From Trinickia mobilis (GTDB lineage: Bacteria; Pseudomonadota; Gammaproteobacteria; Burkholderiales; Burkholderiaceae), in contig NZ_JAFLRF010000022.1 in assembly GCF_017315705.1 (NCBI RefSeq), positions 1-64,000 of the forward strand: 64,000 nt of DNA. Direction: 5' to 3'. Shown in pieces: positions 1 through 7,189 of this stretch. The position numbers were made by a program, and so were the translations under genes. Every line of letters begins with the position of its first letter. Positions within the stretch are counted from its first letter, which is position 1. The notes below the pieces were generated by a model. That model did no database searches and was not told the DNA's origin. It saw nothing but the letters and a program-made list of their open reading frames with translations.

Positions 1-2
1 TG

Positions 3-1001
3 AGGCCCTATGCACGGCAGTTGGGTACCACAGAGGAGTTGGCTCGCACATACCTGGAAAATATCCGCGACGGTCGCGATGCCGAAAACCATCTGGCGCA
101 GAACTCGCCGCTCAGCACAAACGCTGTGCCGATCAACGACGACGGACTCGCAGTCGACGCTTCCCCAGAAGTTGTGGCCGCCGCATCAGCTGCAGTCACG
201 GCTGCCGCAGAGGCAGCGTCAATCGAAGGTCTGATCCGGCAAGGTAAGTCGAAAGCCGAGTCTATCGATGCTGGTGATGGTGTGATCCGTCAGGCGTCGC
301 CGCAGGAGCGCAAAACGGTTGAAGCGAAGCCGAAGTCGCTCCTCGGTGGTCAGTTCGTTGGCAACGAAAAAGGCGAGTACACGCGAGTGGGCGAGAAGCG
401 CGTGGCGTTGTTTGACGACGGGTCGCAGATCCAGTTGAAGGATCGCGAGCTCGACACGTTCGCTGCCGGCGTGGAACTGGCCAAGGCCAAAGGCTGGACC
501 GCAATCGAAGTCGAGGGTAGTGAGAAATTCCGCCGGGAGGCGTGGTTGACGGCCAGCGAGGCAGGCCTTGAGGTCCAAGGCTACGAGCCGAACCAGAAGG
601 ACAAGCAGGAGCTAGAAAAGCGGCTCGCCAAGCGCGGTGGCGAGGCTGCTGCAAAGACTGGCAGAAGTGCGGCTGCGAAGCCTGCCCCTGCTGGCGACGC
701 CGCCGCCGCGGATGTGCAGTCGTCGCTGTCCGAGGCTCAGGATCAGGTGCTGGGTGCTTCGAAGAATTACGTCGCGCCGAATATGCAGTCGGGATTGTAC
801 GCGGGCAAGGTGTTGGCCGAAACGGCACACCACATTGTGGTCACTGTGGATGGGCGAGCAAATAGCGCTACGGCACTGGAGAAGTCCAAGCTAGGTGGCG
901 TGCCGTTCAAATTGAACGAAACCTTGAAGATTCAGTTCAGGGACGGAATGGCGGTTGCCCCAAGCATCAAGAACCAACGTTCGAAGTCTATCTCGCGGTA
1001 A
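3..1001 (+). CDS. LPD7/KfrB-domain plasmid protein, C-terminal part (5' end outside window)
   Basis: The reading frame is open to the first base, so the gene probably starts upstream; a TTG at 21 is the first possible start inside the window. About 125-200 residues after that TTG lies an LPD7-like region (RVALFDDGSQIQLKDRELDT, later KGWTAIEVEGS), a domain common in relaxases and primases of mobile elements. The last 70 residues (SGLYAGKVLAETAHHIVV, then VPFKLNETLKIQFRDG) resemble the KfrB domain. The relaxase at 33008-35317 ends with the same domain order. Between the two domains is an Ala/Gly/Lys-rich linker. The N-terminal function cannot be seen. Confidence 0.7.
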   Translation, partial: RPYARQLGTTEELARTYLENIRDGRDAENHLAQNSPLSTNAVPINDDGLAVDASPEVVAAASAAVTAAAEAASIEGLIRQGKSKAESIDAGDGVIRQASPQERKTVEAKPKSLLGGQFVGNEKGEYTRVGEKRVALFDDGSQIQLKDRELDTFAAGVELAKAKGWTAIEVEGSEKFRREAWLTASEAGLEVQGYEPNQKDKQELEKRLAKRGGEAAAKTGRSAAAKPAPAGDAAAADVQSSLSEAQDQVLGASKNYVAPNMQSGLYAGKVLAETAHHIVVTVDGRANSATALEKSKLGGVPFKLNETLKIQFRDGMAVAPSIKNQRSKSISR

Positions 1002-1048
1002 TCGCGGATGGTCGGCGGCACTATGCCGACCATCCCGGATGCCGGGCA

Positions 1049-1064
1049 CTTTCACCAGTGAAAA
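1049..1064. promoter_or_regulatory. Near-palindromic operator-like site, copy 1
   Basis: CTTTCACCAGTGAAAA, one of 12 copies of a TTTTCAC-NN-GTGAAAA dyad in the window. It lies in the 80-bp gap before the 1083 gene and would be placed to control the primase operon. The binding protein is unknown. Confidence 0.75.
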
Positions 1065-1082
1065 AATTAGGACGGAGTGGTA

Positions 1083-1358
1083 ATGGCGATTCCTATCGAA
1101 GTTTTCTCGTCGCCTCGGGGAGTGTTCATTGCGGCGCCCGCTGATAGCGGGCTTTTTGACGTTCAGACCTTGTCGCTTAGTCGCCGGTCGCGCCAACTTC
1201 AGGGACATAAAGCGGATTCGGCCGAGCCCTTAAACATAGCAAAACTTCCCGTTGATGCTGTCGACCTTCTGGCTTCGGTTCCGGAGGTCCCGGTTGGGGC
1301 GTTTGATCTCGGCGGCGTATGTGCCGCAGCAACGCTGCCGTTGTCGCTGGTCGACTAA
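1083..1358 (+). CDS. Hypothetical protein, 91 aa
   Basis: I chose the ATG at 1083 because AGGACGGAG lies at a good distance upstream. The product (MAIPIEVFSSPRGVFIAAPA...) has no signal peptide or membrane segment and I do not recognise the family. It is the first gene after operator copy 1 and ends 14 bases before the primase start, so the two are probably cotranscribed. Confidence 0.6.
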   Translation: MAIPIEVFSSPRGVFIAAPADSGLFDVQTLSLSRRSRQLQGHKADSAEPLNIAKLPVDAVDLLASVPEVPVGAFDLGGVCAAATLPLSLVD

Positions 1359-1372
1359 TCTGGGGAGCGGGT

Positions 1373-3757
1373 ATGAGCGAACTACACCAGGCTGAGTATC
1401 GACCGGAGATTGTCAGGCGCCTCGTTGATTTGCTGCAGCGTCGGCGCGCGCCGTGGCAGATCGCCGACGCGGCCAACCTTCCCACACCAATGGCACCCTA
1501 TAACGCGGCAGGGGATTCCAGCCGGATATTTCGTGGTGCCAATGCGCTGTGGCTAGGGGCGCGCATGGTCGCACAAGGCTGGGAGGATCCCCGCTTCGTG
1601 ACAGAGGATCAAGCGCGGGCGCATGGCTGGAAGGTGCGTGCAGGGGGAGGAACAGACCTTCAGTTCTGGAAGCTTGCGGAGACCCGCGAGCGCATGGACG
1701 GCGACACAGGTGAGATTACGCGGGAGCGGATCCCGCTCGATCGTCCGCAATCCTTCATTTTCCGCGTCTACAACGCTTCCGAAATTGATGGGCTTCCTGC
1801 GTTTGACCGAGCGATGGCGTTGCCGCACCAGTCCGAGGTTCTTTCCGCGTTGGTTCGAGCTACGGAACTGAGCGTCGGTGCGCCTCTGGACGTGAGGAAC
1901 GCGGCTCACAGCGTGGCTCTCGCTCTTGCTGCGAAGACTTGGGCGGATCACGTCGACGGCGCGGATCGGAGCTTTCGAGCTGATCTTGCGGCCTATCTAT
2001 TCGCACGTCAGGCGGGAATAGCGTTTTCGCCGGCCGGTGATGCACGGTCGCTGCTGCCATTGTCACAAGGTCTCAATGCGGATCCGGACGCTTTTTTTCG
2101 CGCGACACGGGACGCGCAGAGCCTGGCTGATCAAATGCTAGGTCTTGTTCGCGGCCAAAAAGCTGCCGTCGAAACTGCTGCTGAAAGTGTGAAGCCGCGT
2201 CGCTCGGCGTCGGCCGCCTCAAATAGCATCGGCACCGCTCAGAAGGCGGGCGCTGTGTCTGCTGCTCCAGGCGATCGGGTGTTTCTGGCGGTTCCGTTCA
2301 GGGACATTGGCAAGGCAAAAAAGCTGGGAGCTCGGTGGGACAAGGAGCTTGGGGTTTGGTGGGTAGACGGCAAGGCCGACCGCGCCGTATTTGCCGAATG
2401 GATGCTCAGTGATTCGGCACTGAAGGCTGCTGGTCTCGATACGGCTGACGTTCTGAACGAGTTCGCCGATGCCATGCAGTCGTATGGCTTGGCGCGGCAG
2501 ACGCCTGTGGCAGACGGGAAGTGGCATAACGTGCCAACGCTTGACGCGAAAGGCAAGGAGAAAAAGGGCGCCTATATTCTCGATATGGCCGGCGTGCCGC
2601 ACGGCTATATCAAGAACTTCCGCGGTCAGTCGGGTCCGTGGAGGTATGACGGCGCGAAGCTGAGCCCTGAGCAACGGGCTGCTCTGGAAGCGCAAGCGCG
2701 GGAAAAAGCGCTGGTGCGTGATAGGGAGGTGGCCGAGCAGCAGGCGGCTGTCGCGGCGCAGTCAAACGCTGTATTCGAGACATTGCCGGAAGCAGTTAAT
2801 ACGCACGGTTATCTGAGCAGGAAAGGTGTGGGTGCGTACGGCGTACGGATCGCCAAGGCCGGAGAGGCCGATCTTGCGACGCTGCTTAATCTTCCTGACT
2901 TCAAGGGCGGTAACGATACGTTCCTCATCGTGCCGGGGCGCGATCTTGACGGGAATCTGCTGACCGTTCAGGCGATCGGCGGGAAAGCTGGTGGTGCGAA
3001 GCTTTTCGTGCGGGATGCCAAGAAAAAGGGCGCCTTTCATCTTATTGGCTCGACTGGCGTCAAAGACCTTGCGTCGGCGCCGGCGGTGCTGTTTGCTGAA
3101 GGGTACGCGACTGCCGCGAGTCTGCATGAGGCGACAGGCCTGCCAGTGGTTGTGGCGTTTGATGCAGGAAATCTGGTCGAGGTGTGCAAGGCGATTTCAG
3201 CGGTTTTGCCCTCGTCTCAGCCAAAGATCATATGTGGAGACAACGATCAGTTCTTTGTCGAGAACGCGTTGGAGCGGATTGCCGCAATCGCAGATCGGGT
3301 CGACGTACCACGGAAGACCGTGCAGGTAGTAGCGGGAAATGAGGGGCTTCTGCGTGAGGTGCCGCTCGTCGGTGTGTCCGATGACGGTAAGTGGCACGAG
3401 ACCCGCGCGGGCAAGTACAAGCTGGAATTGGAAAGCGTCAAGGGAGTCGTCCAGGGTGTGACGGCCGATATCGTTTGGAGAGACACGGAGAAGCATGTGC
3501 GCCTGGTTCTTCGTAATAAGGGGCTGGAATCGATGGCGGACGCAGCGCGAGCGATCAACGGAAAGATGGTGGTGCCGTCGTTCCAGTCGTTGGTCGGCAA
3601 GCCGACGGACTTCAACGATTTGTCGAAAAGCGAGGGGCATGCTCGGGTCGCATCGTTCGTGGCACCTTTGCTCGATTTTCCGCTGCCAAAACTTGCGGCA
3701 AATGTTTCTGTGTCGACTGGCGCCAGTCATCGGCGCGCAGGCGGCATCACAAGATAG
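1373..3757 (+). CDS. ArdC-N/TOPRIM conjugative primase (TraC-like), 794 aa
   Basis: A multidomain mobile-element primase. The N-terminal about 130 residues match the ArdC N-terminal type (FRGANALWLGARM, GTDLQFWKLAE), a ssDNA-binding domain tied to protection of incoming plasmid DNA. Around residues 300-350 is a DUF5710-like module (RVFLAVPFRDIGKAKKLGAR, WWVDGKAD). Around residues 565-660 is a TOPRIM domain (VLFAEGYATAASLHEATG, then ICGDNDQF). Such proteins are thought to enter the recipient and prime the complementary strand. The ATG at 1373 follows GGGGAGCGGG; the frame is open further upstream but without a better start. The following gene begins 9 bases downstream. Confidence 0.85.
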   Translation: MSELHQAEYRPEIVRRLVDLLQRRRAPWQIADAANLPTPMAPYNAAGDSSRIFRGANALWLGARMVAQGWEDPRFVTEDQARAHGWKVRAGGGTDLQFWKLAETRERMDGDTGEITRERIPLDRPQSFIFRVYNASEIDGLPAFDRAMALPHQSEVLSALVRATELSVGAPLDVRNAAHSVALALAAKTWADHVDGADRSFRADLAAYLFARQAGIAFSPAGDARSLLPLSQGLNADPDAFFRATRDAQSLADQMLGLVRGQKAAVETAAESVKPRRSASAASNSIGTAQKAGAVSAAPGDRVFLAVPFRDIGKAKKLGARWDKELGVWWVDGKADRAVFAEWMLSDSALKAAGLDTADVLNEFADAMQSYGLARQTPVADGKWHNVPTLDAKGKEKKGAYILDMAGVPHGYIKNFRGQSGPWRYDGAKLSPEQRAALEAQAREKALVRDREVAEQQAAVAAQSNAVFETLPEAVNTHGYLSRKGVGAYGVRIAKAGEADLATLLNLPDFKGGNDTFLIVPGRDLDGNLLTVQAIGGKAGGAKLFVRDAKKKGAFHLIGSTGVKDLASAPAVLFAEGYATAASLHEATGLPVVVAFDAGNLVEVCKAISAVLPSSQPKIICGDNDQFFVENALERIAAIADRVDVPRKTVQVVAGNEGLLREVPLVGVSDDGKWHETRAGKYKLELESVKGVVQGVTADIVWRDTEKHVRLVLRNKGLESMADAARAINGKMVVPSFQSLVGKPTDFNDLSKSEGHARVASFVAPLLDFPLPKLAANVSVSTGASHRRAGGITR

Positions 3758-3766
3758 GGAGCCTTG

Positions 3767-4237
3767 ATGCAAAAAGTAGATCTAGCCAGTGTGCAGTCGA
3801 TCCAGTCGGTACTTGATGCGCCGACGGTATCTATTTTCGTCGCAGGTCGTGAGGATTTGGCGTCGCGCGCGAGCCTTGCATTCGTTGCCGACCAGGCGAG
3901 AGATGCGAGCAGACCTGGTTTTGCGTTGGGCGAGGAACCGGAGAAGTTCATCGTGCGCGGCGGGCTTCATGTCGAGGAGGTCGATGCGCTCTTCCGAGCA
4001 GCTGCTGGCCGCCGCGCCGAGCATGCGGTGAGGATGGCTGTGCAAGGTTGGGCTCGCGGTGTCGCTCCAGACTCGGATACGAGAATTCCAGTTCCAATAC
4101 ACAGGGAAATGCAGGTTCCGGTGACAGTGTCCTCGCTTACAAAAGTGGCTGAGGGCCTTCGCGCCGGTGTCGTCCGAGCATATGGTGAAGCTTCGGGCGC
4201 GAGGCCTATCAGACAGTCGGTAGGCCGGCGGCTGTAA
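3767..4237 (+). CDS. Hypothetical protein, 156 aa
   Basis: Starts at ATG 3767, 9 bases after the primase stop, with GGGAGCC upstream, so it is probably the third gene of that operon. The product is soluble, starts MQKVDLASVQSIQSV and contains two charged helical stretches. No family recognised. It is followed by a long inverted repeat at 4267-4325. Confidence 0.65.
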   Translation: MQKVDLASVQSIQSVLDAPTVSIFVAGREDLASRASLAFVADQARDASRPGFALGEEPEKFIVRGGLHVEEVDALFRAAAGRRAEHAVRMAVQGWARGVAPDSDTRIPVPIHREMQVPVTVSSLTKVAEGLRAGVVRAYGEASGARPIRQSVGRRL

Positions 4238-4266
4238 GCAGGCGCAGCCCTTTGTTGTTGAAAAAC

Positions 4267-4325
4267 GAAGCACAAGGCGTCGCATATTGCATACGATATG
4301 GTATGTTTATGCGAGCTTGTGCTTC
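4267..4325. repeat. Long imperfect inverted repeat after the primase operon
   Basis: Arms GAAGCACAAGGCGTCGCATA and TATGCGAGCTTGTGCTTC pair over about 18 positions with a 2-base bulge; the loop holds a second dyad (GCATAC...GTATGT). There is no clear T-run, so it may be a terminator without U-tract, a protein site or a recombination scar. It separates the backbone operon from the accessory block at 4.4-7.0 kb. The 11-codon frame at 4348 is probably not a gene. Confidence 0.6.
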
Positions 4326-4438
4326 CTCCATTTGCGGGAACACGAATGAGCGATTTGCACGGACTTGGAATCGACGAATAGCAAGTCGTTCGCGCATCGA
4401 TTAAACAAGTTGTGAAGGAGTTGGTTAGCTTGTTTCTC

Positions 4439-4470
4439 GGAAAAGCCGCTTCGGCGGACACAGGAAAAAC
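4439..4470 (+). repeat. GGAAAAGC cassette-junction motif with hairpin (left edge of accessory block)
   Basis: GGAAAAGC is followed directly by a small hairpin (CCGC-TTC-GGCGG) and then ACACAGGAAAAAC. The same order, GGAAAAGC then GC hairpin then GCACAGG, precedes small genes at 53071, 55459 and 61020. It lies 38 bases before the methyltransferase gene. Confidence 0.6.
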
Positions 4471-4508
4471 GTCTGTTTAGGGTACTTTCAACCTTCAGGA
4501 TGCGGCTA

Positions 4509-5189
4509 ATGGCAGGAAACCTCAATACGTACGGCGACCATCGGATTCCGACGGACGGCAACTTCGGCGTCGATATCGCCAAGCAACGCGCTGACGACCT
4601 CGACAACATGGCGCTCGGTCGGCTATGTGCGCTCGAGGCTCCATCGCGCGCGCTCGACGTTGCCAGCGCAGCTGGCGGGCAAGCTCTCCGGATGGCCCGC
4701 GCGGGCGCGCACGTGACCGCGCTAGACATCGGCGACTATTCCGATGCGTTCCTGTCCGCGGCGCGCGCGGTTGCGTTGGACGACAAATGCGCTTTCGAGC
4801 GACAGGACATCACGAAGTTTGACGTTGCAACGAATCTCGGAAGCTACGACGTGATCGTTTGCCAGCGCATGATCCACTACGTGCCACACTCGACGGCGAT
4901 CTCTATCATCTTGAACCTCAAGAACGCGCTCGCGAACAACGGACGCCTCTATATCTCAGCGTCCGGTTTGCATAGCGAACTGGGTAACGACTACGCCGCC
5001 GCCTTTGCGCCGATCGAAGGTCGTTACGAACCGCTCGCGGACCCAATGGCGGAGAAGCATGCGATCAAAGGCCCGGTGTGCCTTTACTCGGTCGCCGAGT
5101 TCGCCACCGTACTGGAGACCGCGGGATTGCGTGTGGAGCGTGTATTCGCCTCTTCGTTCGGTAATGTCAAAGCGGTCGCGAAATTATGA
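4509..5189 (+). CDS. SAM-dependent methyltransferase (class I), 226 aa
   Basis: Rossmann-fold methyltransferase of the type that acts on small molecules or other non-DNA substrates. Motif I is ALDVASAAGGQALRMARAGA near residues 50-70, followed by VTALDIGD; motif IV is YDVIVCQRMIHYVP. No DNA-methyltransferase NPPY/SPPY motif is seen. ATG 4509 is preferred over ATG 4500 because AGGA sits 8 bases before it. The stop overlaps the start of the PfkB-GGDEF gene (ATGA), so the two are translationally coupled and probably form one function. The pair lies between GGAAAAGC motifs at 4439 and 6562. The substrate cannot be told. Confidence 0.8.
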   Translation: MAGNLNTYGDHRIPTDGNFGVDIAKQRADDLDNMALGRLCALEAPSRALDVASAAGGQALRMARAGAHVTALDIGDYSDAFLSAARAVALDDKCAFERQDITKFDVATNLGSYDVIVCQRMIHYVPHSTAISIILNLKNALANNGRLYISASGLHSELGNDYAAAFAPIEGRYEPLADPMAEKHAIKGPVCLYSVAEFATVLETAGLRVERVFASSFGNVKAVAKL

Positions 5190-6556
5190 AGGTGCTTGTC
5201 GCGGGTTCTGCGCACCTGGACATCCTCGCGCGCCCACTCTTTAGCTCTCACCACAAGGACAGGATCGGCACTGTGTCGCTCGAGGCTGGTGGGACAGCGT
5301 GCAACGTTGCGTTTGGCTTGCGTCGCCTTGAACAGCAAGTTCGCCTTCTGACGGCTTGGGGTACCACACCCATGGAGCGGCTGATGGCAAGCCACGTTCA
5401 GTCGACTGGTGTTGAACTCTTCGCCGACGAAGTGCCTGGCATGCCGCTAGCCGCTTTCGCAGCGCAGTTGACCGCGTCCGGCGACCTCGAATGTGCGGTG
5501 TCGGCAACGCCTGTCGACACGCACCGTTTCACGGACACGCGAATTGCCGAGGCCGTTTCTGGCGTTGACTGCGTCATCCTGGACGCCAATCTGAACTCTG
5601 AAACCATGTGCGCGATCGCGGAGTGCGCACGTGAAAAGGGATTGCCAGTGTTTGCCCTCGCCGTCTCAGAGGACAAGGTAGAGCGCGTAAGTCCCGTGCT
5701 TCCTAAACTCAATGCCGTCTTTATGAATGCCGCTGAGTGCGAGCGACTGATGGCAGCTCGCGGGGCGGCAGACGCCTCGGAGATAGCGGACGCCGCCGGG
5801 ACGACGCTGTTTGTGACGCGCGGTGAGCGGGGCGCCGTGGTGTATCTGCAGGACGGTGGGCGCGTCAGGATACAGCCGCCCGCCCTCGACGGCACGAAGA
5901 CCCTGCTCGGTCTGGGTGATGCTTTCTCAGTCGGCGTGATCGACGGGCTGGTTCGCTTCGGCATGACATACGCTGACGCTGCCGCTCACGCGCACGTCCT
6001 GGTTAGGGAGATCGCGAAAGCTGACGCCTGCAACGCGTTCTCCCTGAATGCGCTTAACCGCATGCTCGGCGCGCTCTACGAGACCGCGCGCAACGACCAG
6101 TTGACCGGACTCATGAGACGGTCAGCCTTCGAGATCGAGTATCGCCGATTCCAGGAGGGCTGGCAGAACACACTGCTCGTCATCGACTGCGATCATTTCA
6201 AGAACGTCAACGACACCCACGGCCACCTTACCGGTGACGCGGTCCTCCAAGGCGTCGCGAACGTGATCAAGAGCAGTGTGCGCGGCGGCGACCTGCCATG
6301 TCGCTGGGGAGGTGACGAATTCGTTGTGCTCCTGCCACGTACGGACTTGCGCGACGGCCACGTTGTTGGGGAGCGAATTCGGAAGTCCGCTGAGCGCGCG
6401 CTGCTGCATGGCGTTACCCTTTCGCTGGGCGTCGCGACTGCCGTACGAGGCGAGCCGCTGGCCTCGATTGTCGAGCGAGCGGACGCCGCCATGTATGACG
6501 CCAAGCGAGGCGGTCGCAATGCGATCGCGCTTGCACAAATTCCGGCTCGCGCCTAA
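5186..6556 (+). CDS. PfkB-family kinase fused to a GGDEF diguanylate cyclase, 456 aa
   Basis: Residues 1-285 are a PfkB/ribokinase-type kinase: glycine-rich LEAGGTACNVAFGL near residue 35 and the C-terminal signature with the catalytic Asp in LLGLGDAFSVG near residue 245. The NAAECERL segment recalls nucleoside or pseudouridine kinases. Residues 300-450 are a GGDEF domain with an intact RWGGDEFVVLLPRTD and the FKNVNDTHGH segment, predicted to make c-di-GMP from GTP. There is no transmembrane segment. The kinase part could sense or phosphorylate a sugar or nucleoside and gate the cyclase; this is inference. It overlaps the methyltransferase gene by 4 bases. Confidence 0.88.
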   Translation: MKVLVAGSAHLDILARPLFSSHHKDRIGTVSLEAGGTACNVAFGLRRLEQQVRLLTAWGTTPMERLMASHVQSTGVELFADEVPGMPLAAFAAQLTASGDLECAVSATPVDTHRFTDTRIAEAVSGVDCVILDANLNSETMCAIAECAREKGLPVFALAVSEDKVERVSPVLPKLNAVFMNAAECERLMAARGAADASEIADAAGTTLFVTRGERGAVVYLQDGGRVRIQPPALDGTKTLLGLGDAFSVGVIDGLVRFGMTYADAAAHAHVLVREIAKADACNAFSLNALNRMLGALYETARNDQLTGLMRRSAFEIEYRRFQEGWQNTLLVIDCDHFKNVNDTHGHLTGDAVLQGVANVIKSSVRGGDLPCRWGGDEFVVLLPRTDLRDGHVVGERIRKSAERALLHGVTLSLGVATAVRGEPLASIVERADAAMYDAKRGGRNAIALAQIPARA

Positions 6557-6561
6557 TCATC

Positions 6562-7007
6562 GGAAAAGCACGGGCATCAGACGACAAATTGGCGACATTG
6601 TTCGCGTTGAGTACCAGAACTATGACGTGCCCTACGTGGCTCAGATTGTCGAGCACGGGCGTGGGACCGAACCGGACGATTGCATACTGACCTTCTTCCC
6701 GGTCGCCGGAAGCCCAGAAAGGTTGGGTCGGCGAAGCAACCATGGCGCGATACGGGAGCGTGCGAGGCGAAGCAGTCGTTCTGGACAGCATCATTGTCGT
6801 GTTTTATCGAGCACCGACAGCGTTCGGTCGAGCCGGGTTCTCGGCGCTGAAGGTCGATGGAAGCCACGGCGTGGAGGGCGGCTTGCCCGAGTGGCTTTCG
6901 GGTGAAGAGCTTATCGCAACCGACGCTTACGATTCTCTGCACGAATTCCCTTCGCGATTCGCTAATCTCTGGACGAAGCTCCAGACCAGTTGAGGCAAAG
7001 GAAAAGC
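6562..7007 (+). other. Short accessory segment bounded by two GGAAAAGC motifs, possibly a decayed gene
   Basis: GGAAAAGC occurs at 6562-6569, just after the PfkB-GGDEF stop, and at 7000-7007. After the first motif an open frame without a good start (IGDIVRVEYQNYDVPYVAQI) runs to about 6735, where coding character moves to another frame, that of the 6742 gene. This could be one gene broken by a frameshift or two small genes. Confidence 0.45.
6742..6993 (+). CDS. Hypothetical protein, 83 aa
   Basis: Starts at ATG 6742 (MARYGSVRGEAVVLDSIIVV) and ends 7 bases before the second GGAAAAGC motif. Composition is that of a real soluble protein. No good ribosome site precedes the ATG, and the upstream frame shift suggests that it may be the C-terminal part of a longer, broken gene beginning near 6577. 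No family recognised. Confidence 0.45.
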   Translation: MARYGSVRGEAVVLDSIIVVFYRAPTAFGRAGFSALKVDGSHGVEGGLPEWLSGEELIATDAYDSLHEFPSRFANLWTKLQTS

Positions 7008-7062
7008 GATTGGCAAGCCCTGCTAATACTGCCACGCACGCACGCGTTATACCAACCGTAGG

Positions 7063-7078
7063 TTTTCACTGGTGAAAA
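7063..7078. promoter_or_regulatory. Near-palindromic operator-like site, copy 2
   Basis: TTTTCACTGGTGAAAA, full match to the consensus, 112 bases before the coupling-protein gene. The following 100 bases are AT-rich and probably hold its promoter, but I cannot place the boxes with confidence. Confidence 0.8.
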
Positions 7079-7189
7079 CAGGGCGTTAGGGGTGCATTCA
7101 GTGCATACCGTGTGATAACATGCATTAAATATTGTTAGTGGTACATCCGTAACAACGACACCAAACCCGCACGTAACCAGACCGCAGCG

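Noticed and set aside
262-828. Leftward 188-codon frame
   Set aside because: Shadow of the LPD7/KfrB gene; Arg/Pro/Ser-rich and without a ribosome site.
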